A stretch of 64,000 bases of DNA, from the NCBI RefSeq assembly GCF_001435585.1, contig NZ_AZEC01000008.1:1-64000 (forward strand), given 5' to 3'. Shown here in pieces: positions 42,801-52,117 of the stretch. Every line of letters begins with the position of its first letter. Positions within the stretch are counted from its first letter, which is position 1. The stretch comes from Schleiferilactobacillus perolens DSM 12744 (GTDB taxonomy: Bacteria; Bacillota; Bacilli; Lactobacillales; Lactobacillaceae). The notes under the pieces were generated by a model. The model saw only the letters and a program-made list of their open reading frames with translations. It was not told the origin of the DNA and did not search any database. The position numbers and the translations under genes are program-made.

Positions 42801-43020
42801 GTGCCAATGCGGAGCAATCGGAGGCTGAAGAGGGCTCAGTGGTGGAAACTGCAATAAACTTGACCTGGTTTTGGCCAAGTTTATATGCAGTTAGGCGACT
42901 TTGAGACCGCGATCCTCAGCGGGCTCAAAGCGCCGTCACCACTTGCTACGCCTGCGGCTACGCACTTGCTGCGCTTCGCAGCCCCCTTCAGCCGCAGATT
43001 GCGCAGCATTGGCACGGCTA
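42801..43020 (+). repeat. Structured repeat family 1, copy 3
   Basis: Arms GTGCCAATGC (42801-42810) and GCATTGGCAC (43006-43015). The second stem is GGCTGAAGAGGGCT with AGCCCCCTTCAGCC, the inner stem GTGGTG/CACCAC. The variable arm AACTGCAATAAACTTG pairs with CAAGTTTATATGCAGTT; the constant arm is as in copies 1 and 2. The extra GC-rich hairpin of copy 2 is also present. It begins six bp after the dnaB stop codon. Confidence 0.85.
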
Positions 43021-43026
43021 TATTCT

Positions 43027-44439
43027 TTAACCAGTCGGTTGCGCGTATGTGATGGACGAGAATTTATTGTAAGACTTAATAAACAACAACTTCACCGTTC
43101 CCCGGGCGCCTGACCGGTTTTTTTCAATAATCACTTCGACCACGCCAGCATCCGAATCTTCATCCTCGGAATTACTGGGGGCATTACTACCGCCGGAATC
43201 GCCGTAACTATCGTCATCGTCGCCTTCTTCATCGCGATAATAATCATCCCGATAAAGGAAAGCCACGATATCGGCATCCTGCTCGATTGAACCGGATTCC
43301 CGAATATCGGATAACACAGGCCGTTTGTCCTGCCGCTGTTCCACACTCCGGGAGAGCTGGGACAAGGCGATCACAGGGACGTGTAATTCTTTAGCCAGCA
43401 TTTTGAGCTGCCGGGAAATGGCGGAGACTTCCTGCTGCCGGTTTTCCTGACCAGTACCTTCAATCAGTTGCAAGTAATCGACCACGATCAAACCCAGGTT
43501 GCCCTGCTCTTTGGCCAACCGGCGCGCCTTGGCGCGAATATTAGCCATCTTGATCCCCGGCGTGTCATCGATGAAAACTTGGGCCTTGGACAAACTGCCC
43601 ATGGCCACAATCAGGCTTTCCCACTCGTTGTCAGTTAATTGACCAGTTCGCAAGTGGTTGGCTTCAATACTGCCTTCCGCACAAAGCATCCGATTAACCA
43701 GTTGCTCAGCGCCCATTTCCAAGCTGAAAATGGCCACAGAGGTATCCGATTTGGTGGCCACGTTTTGCGCCACATTCAACGCAAAGGCCGTTTTTCCGAC
43801 CCCGGGCCGAGCCGCTAAGATGATCAGTTCATCTTCATGCAGGCCGGCCGTGATGAGATCCAGATCGCGATAACCGGTGGACAAGCCAGTGATCTCGTCA
43901 TTGTTTTGCGACAACTCTGTGACTTTGGTCAAGGCCTCATTCAGGACATCGCTAATTGGCCGGAACCCATTTTGCTGGGTGGTATCGGAGACGGACATGA
44001 TCTCCTTCTCTGCTTCATCCAGCACATCGTCCACGGAGCCTTCAGGGTTGTACCCAGTCTGAACAATATGGGTGGCGGTGTCGATCAAGTGCCGCAGCGT
44101 CGACTTCTCTTTAACGATTTTGGCGTAATACGTGACGTTAACCGCAGTGGGCACGACATTGGTGAGTTCCACCAAATAAGTGACCCCGCCCACATCGGCT
44201 AGTTGCTGATGGGCGTTAAGCTCATTTTGCAACGTGACAATATCAATGGCTTCATCGCGATCGGACAGGTTGACCATCGCCTGGAAAATATATTGGTGAG
44301 CCTTCTTATAGAAATCAGCAGGCGTAATATACGCCATGGCCTCCACCAGTGCATCCCGGGACAGAAAAACGGCACCGAGCACGGACTGTTCGGCATCATT
44401 GTCCTGCGGCGGCGTCCGATCGATCATCTCGTTATTCAA
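43027..44439 (-). CDS. dnaB: Replicative DNA helicase
   Basis: This 470-aa hexameric helicase unwinds DNA at the replication fork. The N-terminal collar domain (QDNDAEQSVLGAVFLSRDALVEA) precedes the RecA-like ATPase, with Walker A ARPGVGKTAFALN and the LSQLSRSVEQRQDKRPVLSDIRESGSIEQDADIV segment. It lies 39 bp after rplI on the same strand, the common rplI-dnaB order of Firmicutes. A family 1 repeat occupies its 3' UTR. Confidence 0.97.
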   Translation of the reverse strand: MNNEMIDRTPPQDNDAEQSVLGAVFLSRDALVEAMAYITPADFYKKAHQYIFQAMVNLSDRDEAIDIVTLQNELNAHQQLADVGGVTYLVELTNVVPTAVNVTYYAKIVKEKSTLRHLIDTATHIVQTGYNPEGSVDDVLDEAEKEIMSVSDTTQQNGFRPISDVLNEALTKVTELSQNNDEITGLSTGYRDLDLITAGLHEDELIILAARPGVGKTAFALNVAQNVATKSDTSVAIFSLEMGAEQLVNRMLCAEGSIEANHLRTGQLTDNEWESLIVAMGSLSKAQVFIDDTPGIKMANIRAKARRLAKEQGNLGLIVVDYLQLIEGTGQENRQQEVSAISRQLKMLAKELHVPVIALSQLSRSVEQRQDKRPVLSDIRESGSIEQDADIVAFLYRDDYYRDEEGDDDDSYGDSGGSNAPSNSEDEDSDAGVVEVIIEKNRSGARGTVKLLFIKSYNKFSSITYAQPTG

Positions 44440-44478
44440 TACACCGTTTTTCCTTCCTCAATATTTCCTGGGAAATAA

Positions 44479-44934
44479 TTAATCTTGTTGGGTGACGTGT
44501 ACCCGAATCGTCGCATCCACGCCTGGGGCTAAACGGACAGGCACATTGGTGTAGCCCAAAGAACGGATGGGTTCGCGCAAATCAATCTTGCGCTTGTCGA
44601 CCTTTAAACCAAATTGCTTGTCCAAGGCCTGAGCAATTTGCTTGCTGGGAATGGAACCGAACAACTTGGCATCCGCCCCGGCTTTGGATTGGATATTCAC
44701 TACGGTCTTATCGGCTTCGATCTTGGCTTTGAACTCTTTGGCTTCTTCCAACTCTTCGGCCCGCTTCTTTTCTTCAGCGGCCTGCTTACCCTTGAGTTCA
44801 CTCATGGCTTGGGGGGTTGCTTCCTTAGCCTTACCTTGCCGGAACAAGAAGTTTTGCGCGTAACCATCCGGTACGTTCTTCACTTCGCCGCGCTTACCTT
44901 TACCGCGGACGTCTTGTAAAAAGATGACTTTCAT
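44479..44934 (-). CDS. rplI: 50S ribosomal protein L9
   Basis: This 151-aa protein has an N-terminal rRNA-binding domain ([31 protein letters not shown]), a long central helix and a C-terminal domain, the usual L9 architecture. Start chosen at MKVIFLQ after a GGGAAG site. It sits 22 bp after gdpP and 39 bp before dnaB, all in one unit. Confidence 0.97.
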   Translation of the reverse strand: MKVIFLQDVRGKGKRGEVKNVPDGYAQNFLFRQGKAKEATPQAMSELKGKQAAEEKKRAEELEEAKEFKAKIEADKTVVNIQSKAGADAKLFGSIPSKQIAQALDKQFGLKVDKRKIDLREPIRSLGYTNVPVRLAPGVDATIRVHVTQQD

Positions 44935-44956
44935 AAAAGATCTTCCCTTCGTTTCT

Positions 44957-46969
44957 CTATTCTTCGTCGCTCTCAACCATCTGCGTCAAAATATCTTTCA
45001 GCTGCTGGCGAGCTTCGGCGATGGTGGTGTCTTTCATTTGTGTCGCTGCATTGGATAAATGTCCGCCGCCACCCATCTTCTCCATAATAACCTGTACATT
45101 GACTTTACCCAAGGACCGAGCAGAAATCCCAATCTTGCCGTCAATCCGTTTCACGATAACGAAGGAGGCTTCAATCCCCGCTAACGACAGCAGCGTATCC
45201 GCCGCCTGCGCCGCCACCACAGGATCATATACCTCGTCTTCCTCACCCGTACATAACGCCATGTTGGGTTCCACCATTTCGATGGTTTCAATCAAGTGGT
45301 TCTTCTGGATAAAGTTATTCACGTCTTCTTTAAGCAGCTCCTGTACCTGGGTACTATCCGCCCCGATGGACCGTAAGTAGGACGCCGCATCGAAGGTCCG
45401 GGTCCCAGTCCGCAGGGAGAAGGAGTGGGTATCCACTGTAATCCCGGCCAGCATCGCCGTGGCTTCCAGCTTGTTCAAGCCGGGTACTGACTTGGGTTGA
45501 TACTCAAACATTTCCGTAATCAGTTCACAGGTTGAGGAGGCGTACGGCTCAATATAAACCAACATCGGATTCTCAGGGAATTCTTCGCCCCGCCGGTGAT
45601 GGTCAATCACGATCAGCCGTTGAGCCAAGCGCTGGCATAACTCTGGAGAAATGGAAATGGACGGCTTGGAATGGTCCACCAAAATCAGCAAGGTGCGATC
45701 CGTGACTCGGCTCAGTGCCTCTTGCGGTGTCAGGATATGCTGGGCAATTTCTGGTTGCTCGCTGACCCGGTGCAACAGGCGTTGCACATCGGAATGGACA
45801 TCGTTAGCATCCACGATCACATCACAGTTTTTACCGTTCATTTCCGCAATCCGGCGAATTCCCAGCGAGGCGCCAATCGCGTCCATATCTGGCCGCGCAT
45901 GGCCCATGACGAAAATTTGATCCACTTGTTTGAAGATCTCTTGCAACGCCTGAGAAATCATCCGTGCCCGCACTCGGGTCCGCTTCTCCATCGGATTGGT
46001 CCGTCCACCAAAGAAGCGAGCCGGTGACTCTGGAGACTTCACGACCACTTGATCACCGCCCCGGCCTAACGCCAAGTCTAAATTAGATTGGGCATCGTTA
46101 GCCAACTGGGCTAAATTACTATTCCCATAAGCAAAGCCAATGGACAAGGTCAATGGATAGTTTTGTTTCGATGTATCTTGACGAATGACATCCAGAATCT
46201 TGAATTTATCGTGCTCCACCTCTTGCAGATGCTCCATGTAGGACATCACAAAGAAGTGATCATCATCCACTCGTTTGAGGAACATATGGTAATGATTGGC
46301 CCAGTCCGTCAGCTTATTCGTCACATAGTTGCTCATATTCGAAATACTTTGGTCATCCATGGATTGGGTGATTTCATCATAGTTATCCAGGAACACTTGC
46401 CCAATGGCGATTTGTTGTGCGGCCAGCTGGTCCTCGATCCGGGCATATTTAGTAATGTCCAGTAAGTAAATGACGCCCAGGTCGTCCTGGACGGTCATGT
46501 CAAATTGATTATCGCCCCACTTAATTTGATGGGGCGTATCGTCACCACTATATTTTGCAACGAATTGGCCAAGATCCGGCAAGGCATTATCCAAGGTCTT
46601 CCCGAGAATATCCTTTTTCCCAATATATTTTTGGAAGAACGGATTCGTCCATTGAATCTCCCGTCGATCGTTGTACAGCAGGATCCCAATGGGCATCTGA
46701 ATCAAGGCCTCTTGCTGGCCCCGCTTAATGCGGTAGGTCAGGTCAGAGACGTACTTCTGCGTATCCTGAGTAATCACTTCGGCGGCGTAGTAAATGCTGA
46801 CACACAGCGCCAAAAACAGGATCGTCAATGCCAGCCCGATCCAGACCGAGTTGAAAAAACTCAAGATAATCGTTGCCAGCGCAAGACCTACGATGATCAA
46901 GAAAATCGTGATCACGCGGGCATTCCGCATAAAAGCCGGAAGCTTGATGCGTTGGACCATATTCTTCAT
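44957..46969 (-). CDS. gdpP: Cyclic-di-AMP phosphodiesterase GdpP
   Basis: This 670-aa membrane enzyme hydrolyses c-di-AMP. Order: two N-terminal helices (about 15-60), a PAS-like domain, a degenerate GGDEF domain, then DHH ([40 protein letters not shown]) and DHHA1 ([13 protein letters not shown]). The start after GAGGG agrees with the family N-terminus. It leads the gdpP-rplI-dnaB unit, so c-di-AMP control, ribosome and replication genes are co-transcribed, as in related bacteria. Confidence 0.95.
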   Translation of the reverse strand: MKNMVQRIKLPAFMRNARVITIFLIIVGLALATIILSFFNSVWIGLALTILFLALCVSIYYAAEVITQDTQKYVSDLTYRIKRGQQEALIQMPIGILLYNDRREIQWTNPFFQKYIGKKDILGKTLDNALPDLGQFVAKYSGDDTPHQIKWGDNQFDMTVQDDLGVIYLLDITKYARIEDQLAAQQIAIGQVFLDNYDEITQSMDDQSISNMSNYVTNKLTDWANHYHMFLKRVDDDHFFVMSYMEHLQEVEHDKFKILDVIRQDTSKQNYPLTLSIGFAYGNSNLAQLANDAQSNLDLALGRGGDQVVVKSPESPARFFGGRTNPMEKRTRVRARMISQALQEIFKQVDQIFVMGHARPDMDAIGASLGIRRIAEMNGKNCDVIVDANDVHSDVQRLLHRVSEQPEIAQHILTPQEALSRVTDRTLLILVDHSKPSISISPELCQRLAQRLIVIDHHRRGEEFPENPMLVYIEPYASSTCELITEMFEYQPKSVPGLNKLEATAMLAGITVDTHSFSLRTGTRTFDAASYLRSIGADSTQVQELLKEDVNNFIQKNHLIETIEMVEPNMALCTGEEDEVYDPVVAAQAADTLLSLAGIEASFVIVKRIDGKIGISARSLGKVNVQVIMEKMGGGGHLSNAATQMKDTTIAEARQQLKDILTQMVESDEE

Positions 46970-47071
46970 TATATTTCCCTCTTTTGTATCGTTCGTTCGG
47001 CACTTCATAAAAAGTGCGCACGGGTACACGATCACGGAATAGTTAAGAACATTTTAACATAGAAAGCAAAC

Positions 47072-47125
47072 AGAGGGCGGCGCGCCCCGGTCTCTTACCA
47101 TGAGAAACCTGGTGAACCCGTTTAA
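47072..47125. repeat. Structured repeat family 2, minimal copy
   Basis: AGAGGGCGGCGCGCCCCGG (compare AGAGGGCGCAACACCCCGG at 6811) leads through a small hairpin GGTCTC...GAGAAACC to GAACCCGTTTA, the end motif of units A and B. The middle helices are missing. It lies about 100 bp upstream of gdpP. Confidence 0.6.
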
Positions 47126-47173
47126 AAAACTAGTTTTTCCTGAATGACAGGGCCTGACATTTCTAAACAATAC

Positions 47174-47205
47174 AGAAAAGACCTGATTCTTCGACGAGTC
47201 AGGTC
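47174..47205 (-). terminator. Terminator of the antitoxin-like gene
   Basis: Minus strand: AGACCTGA ... TCAGGTCT, followed by TTTTCTGT. Confidence 0.78.
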
Positions 47206-47252
47206 TGTATCGATCTTAGTGTCTGCACAGTGCTATTCAAGTTGCGAAGTAT

Positions 47253-47516
47253 TCATTCTTGGCGATCAATTTCCCGCATCATATCTGCCAAATTGACAGA
47301 CTCTTCATTTTGCCTCTCAAATGCTGCTTGTATTTGACCATTCAACAATAAAGCCATTGTTTCTTGTTGCGCATCATAATCCGCCTTGCTCATTAAAACG
47401 GCACTGTCAGATTGATTGCTCCCGACGATAACTACGGGCTGAGAATCTCGATTAACGTTTTTAATGAGTGTGAACAGTTCAGATTGTGCCTCTTTTGGTG
47501 TCATTGATTTAACCAT
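47253..47516 (-). CDS. Phd/YefM-type antitoxin-like protein, no adjacent toxin
   Basis: This 87-aa protein has the Phd/YefM N-terminal DNA-binding fold (MTPKEAQSELFTLIKNVNRDSQPVVIVGSN, AVLMSKADYDAQQETMALL) and an acidic C-terminal tail. The gene is followed by a terminator rather than a YoeB or Doc toxin, so it looks like an orphan antitoxin. ATG 47516 has GGAGG seven nt upstream. Confidence 0.85.
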   Translation of the reverse strand: MVKSMTPKEAQSELFTLIKNVNRDSQPVVIVGSNQSDSAVLMSKADYDAQQETMALLLNGQIQAAFERQNEESVNLADMMREIDRQE

Positions 47517-47558
47517 CACGATTCCTCCGTAGATTTTTCAACAGCCAAAATCAGGCTT

Positions 47559-48056
47559 TCACTTATCTCCGACTTTGATTTTCTGCAAAATACAATGCAC
47601 AGTATCCGCAATTTTCCAACTCGCTGGAATCATCACTTCTCCCGGCCAACCCAGTACATCGTGGGGAATAAACCACTTAGCCAGTGTATCCGGTCCAAAC
47701 GAACCCGCTTTATCCCTGGTTTGGTGCCGTTGCACCGTTTCTGCCAAGGTCAGATCATAGTAGTAGGCTTGGCTCCGATCAAAATCTTTAGCCAGTCTAG
47801 CCAACATGTCGCCATACACCGCTTTGCTTAAAATACCTTCCAGAATCACGATCTGTTCATGCGCCAGGCCAAAACGGGCAATGGTTTCCATTAAGTCAAT
47901 ACTCAGGTTGTCTGGATGATCATGGGCTTGCAGCATGTCCCGCCGGACCACATCTTGATCAATTAACAAGGAACCGGGCAACTGTTGATGGAGCGTCTGC
48001 GCCACCGTCGTCTTGCCGGAGCCAGAGTTGCCCCGGATAATAATGAGTTCGCTCAT
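47559..48056 (-). CDS. P-loop kinase-like protein (AAA_33 / zeta-like)
   Basis: This 165-aa protein has Walker A GNSGSGKTT, followed by DQDVVRRDMLQ and VILEGILS, the pattern of small P-loop kinases related to zeta toxins and nucleotide kinases. A lid-like ETVQRHQTRDKAGSFGP segment is present. Substrate unknown. Its start overlaps the sdaAA stop (ATGA), so it is translated with the serine dehydratase genes. Confidence 0.8.
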   Translation of the reverse strand: MSELIIIRGNSGSGKTTVAQTLHQQLPGSLLIDQDVVRRDMLQAHDHPDNLSIDLMETIARFGLAHEQIVILEGILSKAVYGDMLARLAKDFDRSQAYYYDLTLAETVQRHQTRDKAGSFGPDTLAKWFIPHDVLGWPGEVMIPASWKIADTVHCILQKIKVGDK

Positions 48057-48922
48057 TGATCACCAAAGATTTTCTGTTTGAGTTTCAGTGCCGTTGGCGT
48101 CGTGGCCAACCCGCCCTCAGCGGTTTCTTTGAAGGCACTGGGCATTTGCATACCGACCCGGCGCATCGCTTCGATCGTTTCGTCCACTGGAATCACACTC
48201 TTGAGTCCGGCCAAAGCCATGTCGGCCGAAATCATCGCCTGGCTGGCCCCCAGCGCATTGCGTTTCACACAGGGCACTTCCACCAGCCCAGCCACGGGAT
48301 CGCAGATTAACCCCAGCATGTTTTGCAGCGTCATGGCCACGGCGTTGGCTGCTTGGACCACAGTGCCGCCCTTGGCGCAGACCAGCGCAGCAGCAGCCAT
48401 GGCACTGGCGGAGCCGACCTCTTCCTGACAACCGCCCTCGGCTCCGGCGATACCTGCATTATTGGCAATCACCAGGCCGAATGCCCCGGCTGTGAAGAGA
48501 AAATCGATCTGCTGGTCTCGAGTCATGTGCAGCCGATCCCGCACCGCCAGTAAAACCCCAGCCAAGACGCCGGCACTGCCGGCAGTGGGGGTGGCACAGA
48601 TCAGCCCCATTTTGGCATTGACTTCATTCACTGCAATGGCGTTGCGCACGGCCTCCAGGATCGGGCGACCACTCATGAAGTCCCCCTCTGCCAAATAATG
48701 GTCCATCTTCTTGGCTTCCATGCCGGTCAACCCCGTCACCGATTTCACCCCGGCGATGCCCTCTTTGACAGAGCGGGCCATGACATCCAGATTCTTGCCC
48801 ATTAAATGGCGAATCTGGTCCGCACTCCGCGTCGTATTTTCCACTTCCATATGCACCATCATCGCGGCCACTGACGGATAATCAGCACTCTGTTCGACAA
48901 GCTCTTTAATCGTATAAAACAT
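48053..48922 (-). CDS. sdaAA: L-serine dehydratase, alpha subunit
   Basis: This 289-aa iron-sulfur enzyme subunit takes part in converting L-serine to pyruvate and ammonia. The cysteines expected for the 4Fe-4S cluster are in GLICATPTAGSAGVLAGVLL, AEGGCQEEVGSASAMAAAAL and GLICDPVAGLVEVPCVKRNALG. It lies 14 bp after sdaAB. The neighbouring kinase starts in its stop codon. Confidence 0.95.
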   Translation of the reverse strand: MFYTIKELVEQSADYPSVAAMMVHMEVENTTRSADQIRHLMGKNLDVMARSVKEGIAGVKSVTGLTGMEAKKMDHYLAEGDFMSGRPILEAVRNAIAVNEVNAKMGLICATPTAGSAGVLAGVLLAVRDRLHMTRDQQIDFLFTAGAFGLVIANNAGIAGAEGGCQEEVGSASAMAAAALVCAKGGTVVQAANAVAMTLQNMLGLICDPVAGLVEVPCVKRNALGASQAMISADMALAGLKSVIPVDETIEAMRRVGMQMPSAFKETAEGGLATTPTALKLKQKIFGDQ

Positions 48923-48936
48923 TTTTGGCGGACTCC

Positions 48937-49602
48937 TTATTCGAAATAGGTGGCATTTATCATGTGCGGCAGCTGCTTCAACTGGTCGAGAATCCCTGGC
49001 TGGTAGTCATCGACTTCCAGCACCATGATGGCTTTCTCCCCCTTGGCCGAACGGGTCACAGTCATGGTGCCGATGTTGATGTTGTTTTCAGAAAAAATGT
49101 GGGTCACGCGGGCGACCATCCCCGGGACATCCTCATGGATCGTGATGTACGTCGGGGTACCCATACTCAAGGTGATCTTGAAGCCGTTGATTTCCGTGAT
49201 CTGAATATTGCCGCCGCCAATGGAGACGCCGGTGACTTCCAGTTTGCGGTCGCCTTTCTTCAGCACGATGCGAGCGGTGTTAGGGTGGTCCACCTTGTCG
49301 CTCTTCGGGACAAATCCCACCGTGATGCCGCGGTCGTAGGCGATTTTCAAAGAATCCGGCAGGCGCGGATCATCCGGGGCCATACCCAACAATCCACCGA
49401 TGATCGCCACATCGGTGCCGTGGCCGCGGTATGTTTTAGCAAACGATTCATACAGATAAACGGTGATTTTCTCCGGCGTATCGCCGAAAATATCGTGGAC
49501 CACTTTCCCGATCCGGGCCGCGCCGGCGGTGTGGGAACTGCTGGGACCGACCATCACGGGGCCGATAATATCAAAGACACTGTGAAACCTGACGTCTGGC
49601 AT
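48937..49602 (-). CDS. sdaAB: L-serine dehydratase, beta subunit
   Basis: This protein of about 221 aa has the serine dehydratase beta domain (SVFDIIGPVMVGPSSSHTAGAARIGKVV) and a C-terminal ACT domain (GMVARVTHIFSENNINIGTMTVTRSAKGEKAIM), which may sense serine. I start at MPDVRFHS, six nt after GGAG; the longer frame lacks a site. First gene of sdaAB-sdaAA-kinase. Confidence 0.94.
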   Translation of the reverse strand: MPDVRFHSVFDIIGPVMVGPSSSHTAGAARIGKVVHDIFGDTPEKITVYLYESFAKTYRGHGTDVAIIGGLLGMAPDDPRLPDSLKIAYDRGITVGFVPKSDKVDHPNTARIVLKKGDRKLEVTGVSIGGGNIQITEINGFKITLSMGTPTYITIHEDVPGMVARVTHIFSENNINIGTMTVTRSAKGEKAIMVLEVDDYQPGILDQLKQLPHMINATYFE

Positions 49603-49758
49603 TTTGTTCTCCATTCTTGGGAAAAGATATACGCTGATTTTAGCACCATTACCCGCGCAACTTAAATCTGGCTTAATTGACCCGCAACCTGCTTGTCTTT
49701 CGTCGTGGTTGTGATTAAAATGACGCTTGCATTTCAACAAACATAGGGGGCATACACC

Positions 49759-50148
49759 ATGGATTGGGGTCCAATTTCAGAATGGGCGGCGGCAGTCGCT
49801 GAATTGCTGGCTGTCAGCGTCGCATTATTTTTGCCTTATTATACAGAACATCGAAAAGAAAAAAGAAAAATCCGCAACCTGCGGGTCGCCATTAACCATC
49901 TGAGCCAACAAGCTCTAGCCGGTGAAAAAGACGCCGTCGTGACTTTGGAAATATTTCTCAATGTATCTTTTCTCACCACCTCCAGCACGGAGGCAGAACA
50001 GTTAATTGTGGCTGGCCGTTTAATTCTGGATTCGATCAAGGCGTTGCCGGATAAGCATATGGAAAGCTATTCAGCAGCGGTCCAGAAAATCAACAAACTA
50101 GTCGCCGCTGTCAACACGCCGAAACACCGTACTTTCACTAAGCGGTAA
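49759..50148 (+). CDS. Hypothetical membrane-anchored protein
   Basis: This 129-aa protein has one N-terminal hydrophobic helix (ISEWAAAVAELLAVSVALFLPYY), then a basic, helical cytoplasmic part (EHRKEKRKIRNLRVAINHLS). The arrangement resembles small membrane proteins of unknown function widespread in Firmicutes; I do not assign a family. The RBS is GGGGG, seven to eight nt from ATG. Monocistronic. Confidence 0.7.
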   Translation: MDWGPISEWAAAVAELLAVSVALFLPYYTEHRKEKRKIRNLRVAINHLSQQALAGEKDAVVTLEIFLNVSFLTTSSTEAEQLIVAGRLILDSIKALPDKHMESYSAAVQKINKLVAAVNTPKHRTFTKR

Positions 50149-50194
50149 CCGCCGCCCTGTGCAAGCCATAACGAAATCCTCATCGCCGAGCAAA

Positions 50195-50261
50195 CTCAAC
50201 ATTGAATAACCACATTAGCTAAACATTCAACAGTTGAGTGCGCCAGCAAAACTGGTACACT
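50195..50261 (+). promoter_or_regulatory. Inverted repeat and promoter before the Nudix gene
   Basis: CTCAAC-a-TTGAAT and ATTCAA-ca-GTTGAG (50195-50238) form an interrupted 12-bp inverted repeat. Its right arm overlaps the -35 TTGAGT (50234-50239); the -10 TACACT follows after 16 bp. Confidence 0.55.
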
Positions 50262-50289
50262 GACATTAACACTGTTAGGAGGCTGAAAA

Positions 50290-50775
50290 ATGGCAGACTA
50301 CATCAAAGAAATTCGCGCCTTAGTGGGACATAAACCGATTCTTCTTAACGCCGCCGGGGGCGCGGTTTTTAACGATCAAGGGCAAATCCTGATTCAACAA
50401 CGTACCGATAACCGCACCTGGAGTTTGCCTGGTGGTTTCATGGAATATGGTGAAACTTTCCGAGAAACGGTCGTGCGGGAATATAAGGAAGACAGCGGCC
50501 TGGAGGTCAAGATCGACCACCTGATCGGTATTTTCGACCAAGGCTTCACTGTTTACCCGAATGGCGACGAATGCCAGGTCATCTCCGCTCTCTTCGCTGT
50601 GACCCCCATCGGCGGCAAACGGATCACCGAGGAACAATTCGAAACTGTGGGGACGGATTACTTCGATGAAGATAATCTCCCACCCCTGCTCAATCAGCAA
50701 ACCGCTGACATGATCCACGCCGCCTTCGCGGATTGGCGGCAGCATCATGATCAACAAGCGAAAGCCCATGACTAA
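50290..50775 (+). CDS. Nudix hydrolase
   Basis: This 161-aa protein has the Nudix box GGFMEYGETFRETVVREYKE-DSGLEV, in which the usual REUXEE is REYKED. It probably cleaves a nucleoside diphosphate derivative; the wide family prevents a specific call. AGGAGG is close to the ATG. The next small gene overlaps its last codons, so the two are coupled. Confidence 0.92.
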   Translation: MADYIKEIRALVGHKPILLNAAGGAVFNDQGQILIQQRTDNRTWSLPGGFMEYGETFRETVVREYKEDSGLEVKIDHLIGIFDQGFTVYPNGDECQVISALFAVTPIGGKRITEEQFETVGTDYFDEDNLPPLLNQQTADMIHAAFADWRQHHDQQAKAHD

Positions 50776-50944
50776 TATGCATCACAAGAAGTTTTTTGAC
50801 CACGAACCCCTTTTCACCCCGCGAAGTTTCGGTCTTGGCTGGAATATCAACATCCATAATCCGATCGGTCTAGCACTGTCCATCGGTCTGGCCGTCGTCA
50901 TCATCGGCATGTTGATTTACAGCATCTTAAACAACGGGTTATAG
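50768..50944 (+). CDS. Small membrane protein, DUF5808-like
   Basis: This protein of about 58 aa has the pattern FGLGWNINIHNPIGLALSIGLAVVIIGMLIYSILNN, resembling DUF5808 (a GWxxNxxNP segment before a single helix). The start is uncertain: ATG 50768 or 50777, both without a clear site. It overlaps the Nudix gene by 8 bp. Confidence 0.6.
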   Translation: MTNMHHKKFFDHEPLFTPRSFGLGWNINIHNPIGLALSIGLAVVIIGMLIYSILNNGL

Positions 50945-51097
50945 CGGTCCGCATTGCCGCAAACAATAATTAAAAATATTAACGCCGATGTGTCAATACC
51001 GAGTTTTTCCCCTCACCCTGCGAATAATATTTTTATTCATTAATATACGAAAATGGCATGCTATGGTGGGTCCAGCAAATATTCCGAGGAGATTACA

Positions 51098-52102
51098 ATG
51101 GAAAAACGAACTGGACTTTTGTGCGTCATTATTTTTGTGGTGGTCATGCTTGTTGGTAGCTTTTTGCTGGCTAGCCGCCAGCGTTCGGGAGCGGTGGAAA
51201 AGCACATGGATACGCCAACGATTTATACGGCTTTGCCGCGGCAGACAAATCAATACTACCGGCCCTTTACTGCCGCCCTAAAACACTTCAGCACGCAGCT
51301 GAACACATCGGCACCGGTAGTGACCATCACCAAACAACATCTGACTCACCCCACCAGCCGCTTCACCTACGACGACATTTGGCTCCGGGACGTGGCGCCG
51401 GTGATTACCACCCGCATGGTGAAATTTCGCTACGCCCCCAGCTACTTGGCCAAGGCCGACCGCGACTATCTGGATAGCCGGTTCCGCGTTTGGTTGAAGC
51501 AGATGCACTTCACCTACCGCACCAGCGATCTGGTGTTGGACGGCGGGAACTTGGTCTGGAACCAGGATGATACCGTCATTTTGACGACACATGTTTTCAA
51601 AGATAATCCCGAGTGGTCCCGGCAAGAGATCATCAGTGAGTTAAAATACCAGTTGAATGTCAGCCACGTGATCATTATTCCCACCGAACCGGGCGATGTG
51701 CTCGGCCACGCGGACGGAATGGTCAAATTTATCAACACCCGAACGCTGTACGTCAGTGACTTCTCCGGCGACGACGACTTGGTGCACACCGTTGAACGCC
51801 GCGTTAAGGCTGTGCTGCCCGATGCCAAATTTGTCATCCTACCTTCCGCCTACACAGACAAAGATCAATACGATCGTAAAATTGCCTCTGCCAAGGGGCT
51901 ATACATCAACATGCTGGAAACACCGGACACGATTTACGTACCCCGTTACGACCTGCCGGCGGATCAGCGGGCGCTCAAGATTGTCCGCCAGCATACCACT
52001 AAGCGTGTCGTGCCCATTGATGTGGCTAAGATTTCCACCACCGGCGGTTCGATCCATTGCCTGACATGGGATGTGCCGGCGCGATTCATGCCCGGACGCT
52101 AG
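51098..52102 (+). CDS. Membrane-anchored agmatine deiminase-like protein
   Basis: This protein of about 334 aa has an N-terminal signal-anchor (LLCVIIFVVVMLVGSFLLA). A peptidyl-arginine/agmatine deiminase-type domain follows, with YDDIWLRDVAPV, LVLDGGNLVW, VLGHADGMVKF (His) and GGSIHCLTWDVP (catalytic Cys). All catalytic elements of the guanidine-modifying family are present. The domain should lie outside the cell, unlike typical cytosolic agmatine deiminases. The RBS is GAGGAG. A two-component system follows after 15 bp. Confidence 0.85.
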   Translation: MEKRTGLLCVIIFVVVMLVGSFLLASRQRSGAVEKHMDTPTIYTALPRQTNQYYRPFTAALKHFSTQLNTSAPVVTITKQHLTHPTSRFTYDDIWLRDVAPVITTRMVKFRYAPSYLAKADRDYLDSRFRVWLKQMHFTYRTSDLVLDGGNLVWNQDDTVILTTHVFKDNPEWSRQEIISELKYQLNVSHVIIIPTEPGDVLGHADGMVKFINTRTLYVSDFSGDDDLVHTVERRVKAVLPDAKFVILPSAYTDKDQYDRKIASAKGLYINMLETPDTIYVPRYDLPADQRALKIVRQHTTKRVVPIDVAKISTTGGSIHCLTWDVPARFMPGR

Positions 52103-52117
52103 AAAGAGGGAAAAATC

